DNA of 64,000 nt from Linnemannia schmuckeri (GCA_029449235.1 JANATG010000011.1:774001-838000), one strand, 5' to 3'; shown: positions 45,661-58,146, numbered from the stretch's first letter. Program-made: numbers and translations. Notes: generated from the letters alone by a model not told the origin.

Positions 45661-47360
45661 ATGACAACAGTTGGAACCCTCTCTGCTGACCTCGGTCCCG
45701 GTAACAACAACCTCTCCCAGCCTGGCATGGGTAAGTCTCCATCCCTTTCAGTTGTAACCTTGCTCAAGTGATAATGTTGCGAATTGTAGTCTAACCCTTG
45801 GTTACCTTGCAATCCTGGCTAGATCTGCCAACTGCTCCCAACAACACTGTTCCCCTTATCGTCACAACAGCTGCAGATGACGACAAGGCTGTTCTCGCTC
45901 GTGCCAACAACGACAACCCCATGAATTATATGCAGCCCGTCTCTAAGCTGGACATGGAACCCAACCCCTTTGAGCAGAGCTTCTCCGACCTGACCCCAGA
46001 AAAGGCTGGACCTCCCTCTGGTAACTCGGCACCAGCCCCAGAGGCACCCAAACCAACCTTGCCACCTATTGCTTCTATGTCCGGCCGCCTCGCACCTAAC
46101 AACGAACAATATGGATGGGAAGCCCAATCACTCCGTATGGGCCCCCTCTCGCCTTCTATGCTAGAAGGCCCCCAGGACCCTATCCCCGTTGGATCTTACC
46201 CCACCACAACCGCTGCCATCTCAACCATCTATACCTCCGGAGCTCCCATGGCAGAGAACGGATACCCCTATGTCGGCATGCCAGGTTCAGTTGCGCCTCC
46301 TGCAGGCCCTATTCAGACGGCGGAACCCTACCCGCCAGCAATCTACAACCAGGCTGCTCAAGCCCCACGACAGCCCCAGCCATTCCCTCATATGAACGGA
46401 CAAGCACCTATGAACGACCGTTATATCCCTCCTCAGGGCGTACCGCATCCCGACAACGTCCACGGTTACAACAACATGCAGAACTTGACACAGGCACAGG
46501 CTGCTGCGCAGAGGGAGATGTGGGTCAAGCGCGAAAGCATCGATGCCAACGGATACTTTCCAGGACAACACCAACACCAACAGCAGCAGCAACACCATGC
46601 CACACAAAATGGACAGAATGCTTCTGGTATGGTTGGCAATCAGGGTCGCGACTCTCGCCCAAGCCGAATGACTTCAGAGGACAACAGTGACGACTCTCAG
46701 TTCTCGAGACAGTCAAGCGTCAGTGGTGACCGGCCAGGCAACAATAGCAAGAACGGCGGCTCGAATGGAAACAAGAAGCGCCCTGCCGCTGAAGACAAGA
46801 TGGACGAAGAGGAGAAGCGCAAGAACTTTTTGGAGCGCAACCGTCAAGGTGAGAAATCAAAGATTCGAGATGAAGTTATTGTATTTATTGTCGTCGGGCG
46901 AACATGCACCTAATCTTTTTATTGGGTTTTTTCTTTCATACTTATAGCCGCGTTGAAGTGTCGTCAGCGCAAGAAGCAGTGGCTTTCCAACTTGCAGGCC
47001 AAGGTGGAGTACTTGACAACGGACAACGAGCACTTGCAGACTCAGACAGCTGCACTCCGGGACGAGATTATTCATCTGAAGGCCTTGCTTCTTGCCCACA
47101 AAGACTGTCCTGTTGCTCAGGCCAATGGCGTCTATGCACACACGATCGGAGTTGCCAACAATCACAGCGGCGGAATGATGCCCCCTAATATGCAAGGACA
47201 GGCAGGGCAGCAGCAGAGAGGAGTCGGACAGCGCGGAGGATCTATGCCCCAACCAGTCCAGCAAATGCAGGCCGGTGGTGCCAGAGTCACCATCTCCTCA
47301 GCCTCTGGCGGACCTGCAGTGTCAACGGCGACGAGTCAGGGTCAGCCTATCCGGTATTAA
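45661..47360 (+). CDS. Atf1/CREB-type bZIP transcription factor
   Basis: DNA-binding stress-type regulator, expected target CRE-like TGACGT sites. Exons 45661-45730, 45823-46848 and 46948-47360; 1509 nt, 502 residues, phases close. The first 350 residues are Pro/Gln/Asn/Ser-rich without a clear domain, including a His/Gln run. The bZIP at about 353-415 reads EEEKRKNFLERNRQ then AALKCRQRKKQWLSNLQAKV, with the N363xxAAxxCR371 signature of the ATF family, followed by leucine-zipper heptads (VEYLTTDNEHLQTQTAALRD). A Gly/Gln-rich tail follows. Intron 2 splits the basic region exactly between Gln and Ala, a position I would expect to be conserved in relatives. A long CT-rich leader precedes the start. 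Confidence 0.93.
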
Positions 47361-47849
47361 GCCTGACTGACAGGAGCATTTGATCTTTCATTTCTCTGCT
47401 CTGCCTCTACATACACTTTCTTTTTCATTTTCATCTTTGTTGTTCTTCCTGTAGCCTATCTCGCTCCTCCTGTTCTTTAATGCTGCCCCAATGTTCTTTT
47501 GCATCTTTCCCACCATAACATCCTCCTTTCACCACCAACCCAACCCCGCCTTCCTTCGCTCCTTTGTCCTTTTGTTACTCTTTCCATTGATTTTCTTGCT
47601 CGTGTACTCTATCCATCACCCACCCATGCCAATCTTGTTAACTTTCACTCATCTGTAGCTTGACCTTTTAACACTCAAAAACAAATAAACTCTGAAGAAA
47701 CATAAACCTTTTTCATTTATCGGCCTGCAGTTTTTTTTGTTTATGCTTTTTGCTGGTTTTTTTGCCTTTTTCTTGAACAAACCATTCCCGCCTTCGCGCC
47801 TACTCGTTGTCATCATCCTTCTTGGCCGGTCTTCAAAGTAGAGACTGCC

Positions 47850-47880
<31 letters not shown>

Positions 47881-48148
47881 TATTTCGAAAGTCGCACAAA
47901 AGAAATCTTACACAGTTCTCCCAAATCACCCTCCAGCTCGACTGTTGACTGCGTCAAGATAGATGTCTGGTGGTGGTGGAACGACTCTCTCTAAGGCTAA
48001 GGTGGGCCTGGCGCCTCTGGAGATCGGCTACTGCCCGCTCTTCCTCCACCTACTATCTCGAAATGACGAGCGCCTCTCTCTTTCTTCCATTTAAGCCGCA
48101 ACACGGCGGCGGTTTCAACCAAGATTTTTTTTTTTGGCACCGTTTGTC
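47361..48148. other. intergenic
   Basis: 3' flank of the bZIP gene, with a 29-base A run at 47850-47878. A + strand 43-codon frame at 47962-48093 (MSGGGGTTLSKAKVGLAPLE) has normal-looking codons but no neighbours to join; it may be a relic exon. Confidence 0.4.
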
Positions 48149-48930
48149 TCAAGATTTGGAAAGAGTGTGTTCATCCAGTAGTTCCCAATTTTTCTTCCTC
48201 GAGGACCCGATGCAGGTCACCAGATAAGCTTCAAAGCCGTTGTAACAGAGGTCCTGCATAAAGTACATAGCCGCTTGCATGCCCTCTATTGCCTGGCAGA
48301 TGGCGTTCTCCCCCTCCTTCTTCACCGTACAAGGAAAAAGAACAAGGCTAGACGTCCGCAATCAACCAAATCATCACACGCACTCGGACAATCAACACTC
48401 GGCACGCATCCTCCACAAAACCACTGATTTTATGCGTGCATGCGCTATCTTGCACAACAAAGGGAAGTACTCTCCTCTTTATTCTTCCAACTATCATCAC
48501 CACGCTAGAGGCAAGGCGGGGGGGGGAGGGGGGGGAGGGAACAATAAAAACCAAGAGAGGTACACATAAAACAGGTAAAAGGATCCAAAGGAGAGCATGT
48601 GATTGTGTACTCACCGTAGCTAAGCACCCTATATGGGCCATCCACTGCACATAGCGAGCTTTGGGGGTAGATGTGGGTGTCTCCTTACCTGCACATGAGA
48701 CAGCAACCGACCTGAGTCCACTTGGTTTTGCGGTTGGCCTTGTTTTGCGAGGACTCGGGCAGGTGTGTGTCTACTTCCATTGGACAATACCAGAGCACAC
48801 CACTTATCGCGAGGGAGGTGCGGTCGTCTGATATCGCTTTTAGAATGAATTCTCTTGGATCGGGGATGCCAAAAAAAAATTGGCGCGTGGAAGTGACACT
48901 CGCTGCATTCGTGGGAACGGTTGTGAACAT
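48149..48930 (-). CDS. unrecognised multi-exon or broken gene
   Basis: Coding-like blocks on the minus strand. (1) 48930-48685 reads FGIPDPREFILKAISDDRTS, then LAISGVLWYCPMEVD and TQVGCCLMCR, running into a GTAAGGAG donor. (2) A block at about 48665-48615 is open in two frames (RYVQWMAHIGCLAT or SLCAVDGPYRVLSY) and ends at TACG/GTGAGT. (3) 48336-48149 reads EGENAICQAIEGMQAAMYFM, QDLCYNGFEAYLVTCIGSS and ends LLDEHTLSKS with a stop. The blocks look like one protein but I could not find splice sites that keep all phases, so the gene may be damaged or have other exons. No domain recognised. Confidence 0.35.
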
Positions 48931-49221
48931 ATATGATTTTCATGTTATGTATTTAGGACTACCTTTCATACTATGATTGTGCGCAGGCCACTTTTTTAAC
49001 GCTAGCAACCTTAGGCTTGTTAGAATAGCCACCATTTTTTGCGAAGGGATCGAGGAAGTGTATGGCTACGCTCGTTGGACTTCGCATAGTCTTGGTCCTG
49101 CCTTCCTCACAAGGGATGGAAGGAAATTTTTTTTTTTTTTTTTTTTTTTTACTTAGGCGACATTTGTTTCAATTTCCAACTTGCTGTCACATTTTTGTGT
49201 TTCGTGCTCTTCGTGCTCTTC

Positions 49222-49258
<37 letters not shown>

Positions 49259-49882
49259 TTGATATGATTCTGCGCTGGTTTTTTCTAACCACTTTTTATA
49301 TTCTTCTCGTTTTACTTTCTTGACATGTTCTCTGTCTTGGACAATTTTGTACAATAGCAAAGTTGGGGACCAAGGCATCAAGAAGTCCTTCAGCTGACAG
49401 TGGCGCTCTACAGATACATCAGATTCAAGTATCACTCACAGTCATGGAGCAGTTGTCATTTTGCAAGTTAATTGATTTGTATATTGAGGTCGTATCTCGA
49501 AAGGCAATGCATGTATTGGGTACTATGCTGAGAAAAAAAAAAACATGTTCAAAAATGTATTGAAACGGCTTAGAGACCAAGTGCAAGAGTGTATGTGCAA
49601 CTAAAAAACTGGACGAAGGAGAAGCTGTTGTATGACTTCTCCGCTTCCTTCTGCCTTTGATATGATGGCTCCGTTGATGCAAAGGAGTTATACAATGCCA
49701 ATGGTATTTTGCTGTTTTATTCATGGAAAAAGGCAATTAAAAATGAAAAAAGTCTATGGGAAACAAACAAGGAAAGGAAAAATAAAAGAATAAACATGAA
49801 AATGCAGTGGTGGGGATATCGAGGTAATATGCGTAAAGAAAAAAACTAAAAGGACAGAAACAAAAATATAAAAAAGACATGC
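48931..49882. other. intergenic
   Basis: 950 bases with two T runs (49127-49150 and 49223-49257, the latter 35 T, the longest homopolymer in the window). No gene seen. Confidence 0.5.
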
Positions 49883-52001
49883 CTATGCGAGAGGAACCTC
49901 CTCCATAGAGTCGGCCTGATTTGAAAGACCAGTACTGGCCGCAGCAAAAGTCTCGGATGTTGAGGAGGGAGGGCTCTTGATTGTCAACCCTTCAACTGCC
50001 ATGGCCGCCTCAGAAGAAGCAGCGGGAGGAGGAGGAAGGGTGGATATTGTCGAGGACTGAGATTCTACCACCACTATGCTTGACTCGGTTGTTGCTATTG
50101 ACATCTGGGCGGTTGTTGTAGTGGCTGTCAAGGTTGATGTGGTCATAGTTGTCGTTGTTGAGATGAGGCCTCGTTCCATGTCATCCTCTTGCCGTATATA
50201 CGACGGTGAATCAGACTCGATCTCCATATCAGTCCCTGGCTCCTCCATGTACATGGTCTCGTGTTGGTGGCGGTACCGCTCCAGATCGGCATGGGAGATG
50301 TGACGACCACGGTGTCCGCTCTCGAGGTCAAGATCGTGCTCAGTGCTGTCCATATTTCCGTGGTGGTGATGGTGCTGCCCGCTTTCAAGGTCGATATCCT
50401 CGTCCTCATCCGAGCTGCTGCTAAAGTCCATCAACATGAGCTTGCGTCTCCGAAGTGTTCGGCCATGATCTTCCTCCTCCTCTCCGTCCTGTTCCCGCTT
50501 GGCCAACTCGTTCATCTCATCCTCATCCATCTCGGCCTCGTCGTCCTCGTCAGAATCCGAATCCGAATCCATGGGGTTGTGAAGATGATGTTGCTGTTGG
50601 TGGTGGTGTTGATGATGGTGCGAGTATCCGTACATCTGCTGCTCTTCGTCCTCCTCCATTTCTTCCTCCTCATCATCTTCCTCGTCTTCTTCCTCCTCGG
50701 ACGAGGACGAGGACGACTCTGAAATTTGATCGTCTCTGCTCAAGCACTGATTCGACAGCGGAGATCGAGGACGAGGAAACCAAGCCTGGATATCCTTCCA
50801 GCTCTTGACTCGAGTGACTTTATCGGGCAGCTGCTGACCTTCCTCAACCTGGTTCCACTTGTACTTTCCATGGAGATCAAACAGAAGAACGGGGATTCCG
50901 GCCTTGGAAACCTCGAGGGCATTCTCGAGCGAGTCGTCAATAAGCAATTGAGCGTGGACATCCCGACAGATAACCGATTTGGGCTTGGAGACAAAGGTCA
51001 GCTTTTCTTGCTCGGTCAAGAAGTGGTTAGCAAAGTAGATCGACTCAAATATTCCTGGAAAATGGCGGTCGACAAACTTTTTCGTCAGGTCAGCGATGAA
51101 CTGTTGACGGGCGGTGACAATAACAAGACTGAACCGGCGGGCCTTCAGGAGCTATTTTGCGTTATACGTCGACAAATCGAGAGGTAGAAACGATTGGTTA
51201 TCCGGAGTTGATTTTTGTAGGGTCGATTAGCCATTCGTTCAGTTCTGTTTATTGTTGTTTGACAGCAAAATAAAAGCCTTCGGCTCACATTCTTCGTCTC
51301 TCGCTCATGTTTGTTGTTGTTATTTGTTGTTCCTCATGTGTGTGAGTAAGCAGATAGCACAGCATTGCGATCGTATCAATCGGATTGTGGAGGAAGAAAA
51401 GGGCAGAAGAGAATATCGTGATGAAAAATGGATTGGCTCATCATCTTCCACTGCCATGCAGCAGATAGGGTATGCAACGTATGCACACCGACAGGCACAA
51501 ACAAATACAAAAAAAAAAAAAAATAACACGAGGGGCGGAGAAGGAGGAGGAGAAAGGGGACATTGCCTGACGCCCATACCACAAGGCTCACTATATATTT
51601 TTTTTTCTTGAGGGATCGAAGAGAAAAACAATGGAGATCCAACTCACGCACACATTCTCATTTCCAATTGGAAGCAATGGCCAAAAAGTGTAGAACTGAG
51701 TTGATTCCAGATCAAAAAAAAAAGTGAGCTTCCGATTTACCTTGAGGGTTTCCAGACTGCCTTCGACAGGCTCGACTTTGAGGAAGTATGGGGAATCGAA
51801 AAAGAGTCTCCACTTTGCGATGGATTCCTCTCGGGTGCCACCCCAGATCTTTGTGTAGTCGTAGGAGATAAAGTCGTCCATGGTGAGGGTTGTGCCGTAG
51901 GTGTCGTTGTGGAAGTCTGCGATGGCGAGGGTTGTCCGGGCGAGGACCTCGTCAAGGTCGACGGCGATGACCTTCCGGGGCAAGTGACCCTGATGGCGCA
52001 T
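49883..52001 (-). CDS. HAD-superfamily phosphatase-like protein with acidic His-rich tail
   Basis: Exons 52001-51741 and 51151-49883; 1530 nt, 509 residues, phase 0. The first 215 residues are a HAD hydrolase core: motif I KVIAVDLDEVLARTT (Asp15 nucleophile, Asp17), a cap region WGGTREESIAKWRLFFDSPY, motif II FSLVIVTARQQF (Thr100), motif III lysine in KPKSVICRDV and motif IV AQLLIDDSLENALE (Asp159, Asp160). It resembles the uncharacterised eukaryotic/bacterial HAD group related to 5'(3')-deoxyribonucleotidases; the substrate is not deducible. From about 225 to the end the chain is disordered: Ser/Glu/Asp blocks, His clusters (HHHQHHHQQQHH), then Thr/Ser-rich sequence. The Met at 52001 sits immediately before the first strand; the longer in-frame extension upstream is a translated CT-tract and is rejected. 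Confidence 0.85.
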
Positions 52002-53276
52002 TGAGTCAGTTGAGAGGTGAGGAAGGGGAGAAGTGGGAAGAAAGGGAGAAGGAAGGGTGTGGTTTAGGGGAGAGAGGAGAGGAAGGGGTGTGAACAAGAG
52101 AGGGAGGAAGGGTGAGTGGAGAGAGGAGAAGGGAGAAAGGGAGAGGGAGTAGAAGGGAAAAGGAAAAGGAAAAGGAAAGGGGAATGAACAACCGAGAGGA
52201 GGATAAAGTGTTGGAATGAAAGAAGAAAAGAGAAAAGAATGCTGGTTAAGCCCATTCACTGATCACTTTTTTTTTTTTTTTTTTTTTTTTTTGATCTCCA
52301 CTCAAGTCCCTTTTCCATTATCAGGGACAAACAAACAAGGACGGGTGGGCGGACACCAAAGGGTAAGGGGAGGAATTTCATCCGAGGTAGGTGGCAAACA
52401 AACACACGCAAAAAAAAAAAATTAACAAGGCTAGGAACAACAAATGGGTCAAAAATCTCAACACAACTCCAACTCATTCATTCGTATTCAACCAGATTCA
52501 CTTTCTCACTCAGAATAACATTTTTTTTCTTCCTTTTCTTCACTTGATGGTATAAAGCGTGTACCTCGAAAAAAAAAAAAGAAGAAAAAAAAAAAAAAAA
52601 AAAAGAAGAAAAAAAAAAAAAAAAAAAAGCTTTGCATCATAGTCCATTCGAGTTGCTAGAGGAGAGAACGACAGTCGTGGTAGCTGTCTTTTATTTTTGA
52701 TTAAAATTATTTCTGATCCCTCTGGGGCACAGACACACACAGAGAGAGCGACCAGTGATGGTACCTGGGATAAAATCACGATCACTCAAGGCAGAGGGTG
52801 ACGGTGCCTAGATAGAGGTCAATTATCTTATGAATGAGGGGTACGCGAGAGACCTTTCCATGGTGATATCTTCAACTGTAGTTGTGGTTCTTATTTATTT
52901 TATTTTATTTTTTTCCTTCTACCACTCTACGAACACTTATGCCGGCTAATCGCTATAGAAGATGCGTGACCATGCAGATTGCCTTCTTTTTCCATGCTTG
53001 CTCCCAGTGTTCCAGCAATAGAAGTATGTATTCCATTCCGGATACATAAAAAACGAACAGCAACATGTACGATCAAGAACAACAGTAAGAGCAAGAAGAA
53101 TATGCGGTCAATTAAGAGGAGAGAGTAGAATCAAATCGCATCTGTGTATATATATATATTCCTTAGTATCGATGTATGTATGTAAGTCTGTATATACGCT
53201 AGGCATGTCTGCAACTCATTCATTCCAAATGGCTCAAGTACTCTGAAAAAAGAAAGAAAGAAAAGGCTGTGGCTGA
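52002..53276. other. intergenic, low complexity
   Basis: GA-rich (CT on minus) leader of the HAD gene to about 52250, T run at 52267-52290, A/AG runs at 52569-52628, then AT-rich 3' flank of the regulator gene, with a short TA microsatellite near 53146. No gene seen. Confidence 0.5.
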
Positions 53277-56200
53277 TCAAGCAGTCGCCCACATGTGCTT
53301 CATTTGTGCTGGAAACAGTTCCCGCAGAACCTGCTGGAGTCCGTCCTGAACTCCCGCTCCCCACGACGATCGGTCGGCATCTCGAAGAATCCGGATCGTC
53401 TTCAATAGGTTGATTTTGGCCGGCGTCGACAACCGCGGCTCATCATCCAAGTTCGAATTCATCTGCTGGATCCCCGCCGCTGTCACCAACGGGAACTGAT
53501 GTCGCATCAATAAACAGGGCTGAACTGTCGTATCCGTCTGGTTCATCAAATACTCTGCTAATGAAGTCATCGCATTCGCAGACTGTGCACACGCCGCACT
53601 CGCTCGACTCGGCAAACACGGTGGATGTCGCAGATTCGTTCTCAAGAATGGACGATACAACAAAATCCGAATCGTATGGTAACTCACTCCCAACAACGTC
53701 GCTTGAACCACATCTCGGCCCTCATCCGCATTGATCGTGCTCGTCAACGCTCCCATGCCATCATCATCGATAGCATTCAATCGTCGTTGACCCTGAGACT
53801 GCTGCTGTCGTTTCCCCAATCCTGTACCAACAATACCCGAGATTGGAAACGTTTGCCATTCTGCCAGGGCTTGGTGCCAATCATCTAGCGACTGACTCAG
53901 TTTCTCAAACTCGACCGAACTCACAAACAAATCGTCCGACCATGATGACAGAAACGATAAAATATCATCCAGAAGCAACGCCTGTCGACACTGTTGGTCA
54001 AAAAACGCCTTGGCTCGGTAATGTGGACTTGGGAGATAGGGCGAAGATCGTATAGCAACTCCCGAACCAATCGAAAGTGGATCTCGATTAGGTACCTTCC
54101 TCGCGTGTGGCGATAGAATCTCCGGACCGGATTGCTTGGCGTCCGTATAGTTGCTCGATGAGAACACGCTCACAGGAGTCTGAGGATCATCATTCTCCTT
54201 TGAATCCCATGTCCTAATTGCCTTGGGGAGCGGCAACAACGTCTTATCGAAAATATGGATTGGGATGTTCTACAAAACGATTGATAGTCATGGTAATGAT
54301 AGCAAGAAAAGAAAATGTAATTAGATGCTTGCAGTTACAGAACAACAACAGCCATTTTGATAATAAAAGTCGAAGAAAGGAAGCAATGATAAAACGCAAC
54401 TGGCGTAGGATCAATAAGAGAAAGAATGGGGGAAAATATTAAACAAGGTGCCTGCTTGACCAACAAATAAAAGAAGAATCTTACCACAGGGCGACTGTGA
54501 ATGGCAGACATCCACCGATCGACAATAAAGCAGTGCCACCAGCATAGCTTTTGCTCTTCGTCCGTCACCTTCAGCTCCTTCGACTCCTCTCCTTCTGCAC
54601 TTGCCTCTTCAGTAACGTTCGAAGCATCACCAAACTCTACGGTCGACGAGGGTTGGTCTCCTTCTCCAGGCGACTTTGTCGGACCAGCATGATGCCAACC
54701 GAGACCCATCGCCATCGTGATAGCCGTGCCGCCATACATGTAAGCCTGCGTGTGGTTGCCAGCCATAATGGCATACTCACGCAAGAGCAGAAGTGACTGT
54801 ACGACCGTCAACGAAGGCTCCTCGTACTTGGCCCTCAACAGCTCCGAAGCCCATTGGAAATACTGCTCGCCTCGATCTTCCAGGCTCTCGCCTGAGGGAC
54901 CCTGGTGTTGGATGTCGGGCTCCATGAGCTTGTACAGTCGTGCCTCTTGACTCTTGTCACTGCTCAGCATAAAGTTCATCGAATCTTGAAACTCTTTGCT
55001 AAGCAAGGCTAGGCTGTGTTCAACCCGCTGCTGCTTATCCGCTGCTGTGCTCTTGAAAGGAGTTCGGTCGTTGATGTGACGCGAGATCAGCGCCAACATG
55101 GCCAACAACAAAAGAGGACAAACAGTTTGCATTCCAGACTTTTCCTGATCATCCTTGCCTGTCTCAGAGTCGACAGGCCCGCGCCAAATGTTGGTTGCCT
55201 TGGCATTCTGAATGATTTGGAGCTGGAGCTCGTTGGCCTCGGGGAAGGATCCGAACTGCGCCCAGAATCGAACGAGGAATCGGTTCTTGTGAAGGACCAT
55301 AAATTGAGGGTGGACCACTGTGAAATACTGCTGAACCAGACTGTGCAACAAGCCCGATCGACTCAAACGCATCAGGCCCTCAAGAGGACTAATGGTGCTC
55401 TCTCCAAGGTTAGAACTACCGTCTTGGGAGCTCGATGCCGTCGATGTATCCTCGATAAAGGTCTTTGTTGCAGTATCCACATCCATCCTATTATAAGACG
55501 TTATATCGCGTTCAGAAAGATACGTTGGCGTAGTCTTGGGAGTAACATCAACAACTGAGACCGACAAATCCTTGATCTTAGCGATATAATCCGCGTAAAC
55601 ATGACTCGCTCGCTGAATGTTCTCCATCTCAAGTGCGTTCTTTCGGGCTCGAATACTAGCACTGGAAAGGGAGTACAACGGATCCTTGGGGGGCATCGCT
55701 TGCTGATGTTGTTGTTGCTGAGACTGTTGATTCTTTTGCTGCGATTGGTTCTGTTGCTGCTGCTGTTTTTTGGAGAGAGTACGCTTGATAACGATCTCAG
55801 AATCGGCCCGCTCGGTCTGTACACGAATAGAAGACGTGTTTTGGCCAGTCAGGCTGGACCTATCATAACCCGCCTTGGCGGAAGACGCGCCTGGGCCCGA
55901 TACGGAGTCGCGATCTAGTTCGAGATGAGGCCATTTGAAAAAACAAATAGAAGGAGAGAGCGACAGTGAGGGCAAGAGCGAGAAAAAAAGACGAAAGGGA
56001 GCGGGAGCGGAGTGAGAAGGAAGGGGGAAGGAGAAGGGCGCAAAAGGATCAGGTCAATTGCAAAGGTGGCGACACAAGCACAGTGCATAGTTACACATGA
56101 AAACAACGATCGCAATGCAACCAGCATAAACAACGAAAACAGTTACAGCGCATCAAAGAAAATAACAAAAATGACAGGAAAAACAACCAAGCAGTAATAA

Positions 56201-57169
56201 AAAAAACGAGCTTCGGCCTCAGCCTACATACCGTTTGAGGACGTGGAGGATTGCGATCTAGGGGACGCGGAAAAAGCAGAGACTTTGCTCGAGGAAGAGG
56301 TTCTGGAGTTTGTCACGGAGGAGAGGGGCGCAATGGTTGAGCCCATGGCGGAAATGGAAGGTAAAGTGACACGGTTGTGTTGGATGTGTTGGGCTCGATC
56401 CTGGTGTACCTCCTGGAAGGGAGGAATCGAGATGAGGGACTGGTCTGAGAGCATGATAGGGGAAGAAATGACGGGCGAGACGCGCGTGTAGCCCAGGTCT
56501 TGACTCTTGCGCGCGTTCAATGACGCTGCTGAACCGGAACCTGAACCAACAGAGCCCGATCCAGACCGAGAACGTGATCGAGAGGTTGGGTTCCGCGAAG
56601 AGTTCCCTGTCGAAGGAGACGACGAGATAAAAGAAGGAGACGATGTCGGGAGGGCAGACAAGCCTGCTTGCGTAGGGGGCGCTCGTCCATCATGATTATC
56701 GGGATTGTCGCGATTATCGCGGCTCCCGCTGGCAGGTTGTGACCCAGAAAAGGACTCATCGAAATGAAGCGCTTCTATTTCGAAGAAGCGGGTGTTATTG
56801 TCGCCCTCGTAATGGCATCGCACTCTGTTTTGGAGGCAGTTGCGGCAAGGTGAGCCTCCGTCGCAGGCAATCCTGGACATATTGCAGGCAATGCAAGGCA
56901 GACCAGGAATCTTGGGTCGGGCGAGGAACGTGCCAGTGCTTGTGCCTGAACTTGTAGACGTATCAGTAGCCTCAATACCGTAGTTCCTACTTGGATTAAA
57001 ACGGACTGAGTGGCCATTGTCCAAGGGCACACCACGGGGCTGGGACCGAATAGGCCCTTCTTGACTCAGGTTATCGGGACGATACATGGAATACGAGTTG
57101 TTGGAGTTGCCGTACATATCTGACGACATGAACGATCGATAGTTGTCCGAGGAGCCGTATGGGTATTGC

Positions 57170-57238
<69 letters not shown>

Positions 57239-57358
57239 TGCTGCTGTTGCTGTTGCTGTGGGTAAGGCTGCTGGGAGTAATACTGTTGCTGCTGAGTCTG
57301 TTGCTGATATTGCTGATTCTGCATAGACTGGAACGAGAACGGTGGCAACTGCTGCTGC

Positions 57359-57392
<34 letters not shown>

Positions 57393-58146
57393 TCTGCTGC
57401 TGACCATAGTCAGAGGGCGAGAACATGCCCTGATGTGGCCGAAAGGTCATACCGGCATTACTATTGTTATTCGAGGAATTGTTGTTGCTGTTATTGTTGG
57501 TATTGTTACCGTCGCTGTAGTTGTAGTTGTAATTATTGTTGTTCCCATTGCCGTTGTACCCGTTGTTACCGATATTGGGATTGTAGTTGGTATTGCTGTA
57601 GCCGCTGCTATTGTTGCTGTTGTTGTTATTGCCGAATGCGTTGAAGTTATTGCCGCCGTTGTTGCCGTTATTGGCATTAAAGTCGTTGTTGTTCTGGTTG
57701 CCGATGTTGCTGTTATTGATTCCACCGTTAAATCCGCTGTTGGCGTTGTTGTTCTGGTTGTTGCTGTAGTGGAAGTTGTTGTTGTTGCTGGTAGTGGTAT
57801 TGGGGTTGTAGTTAAAGTTGTTGTTGTAGTTGTTGTTGCTGGTATTGGCGTTATTATTAGCAAAGTTGTTACTGTTGTTGAAGTTGTTGTTATTGAAGTT
57901 GTTATTGGCGTTGTTATTGCTGTTGTTGTTGCCGAAGCTGTTGTAGTTGTTGCTGCTGGGGTTGAAGTTGTTTTGGTTGCTGCTGTTGCTGTTATTGTTG
58001 TTATTGGGATTGGAGTTGTTGCTGCTATTTTGGTTGTTTTGGTTGTTTTGGTTGTTGGAGTTGTTGTTGTTGCTGCTGCCGCTGCCACCGTTGTCGATGG
58101 AGGAGAAGGAAGGGAGATTGAAGTCTGCTTTGAAGAAGTTGTTCAT
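53277..58146 (-). CDS. Zn2Cys6 transcription factor with Asn/Gln-rich N-terminus
   Basis: Fungal binuclear-cluster regulator. Exons 58146-56232, 55914-54485 and 54269-53277; 4338 nt, 1445 residues, phases close. Residues about 18-235 are dominated by Asn with Ser and Gly; about 245-330 are Gln-rich, including one run of roughly 31 Gln (57165-57258). The zinc cluster is at 418-444: CIACNMSRIACDGGSPCRNC continuing to the sixth Cys, spacing C-x2-C-x6-C-x5-C-x2-C-x6-C (Cys418, 421, 428, 434, 437, 444). A Ser/Pro-rich linker and another Gln-rich stretch follow. The fungal-specific regulatory domain begins near 820 (SGLLHSLVQQYFTVVHPQFM) and includes the CWWHCFIVDRWMSAIHSRP segment at the exon 2/3 border, with the C-terminal part in exon 3. 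Zinc clusters usually lie near the N-terminus, so the 400-residue lead is unusual. Target genes unknown. Confidence 0.92.
57165..57258 (-). repeat. CAG/CAA (poly-Gln) repeat in the Zn2Cys6 gene
   Basis: On the + strand a run of TTG and CTG triplets, which is CAA/CAG in the coding strand. The mixture of two codons makes it less prone to slippage than a pure repeat. Further shorter Gln runs lie at 57350-57400. Confidence 0.95.

Noticed and set aside
51591..52259. In-frame N-terminal extension of the HAD protein
   Set aside because: The extra residues are a translated CT tract (Leu/Pro/Ser/Phe) and the core begins right after the Met at 52001; extension unlikely to be protein.
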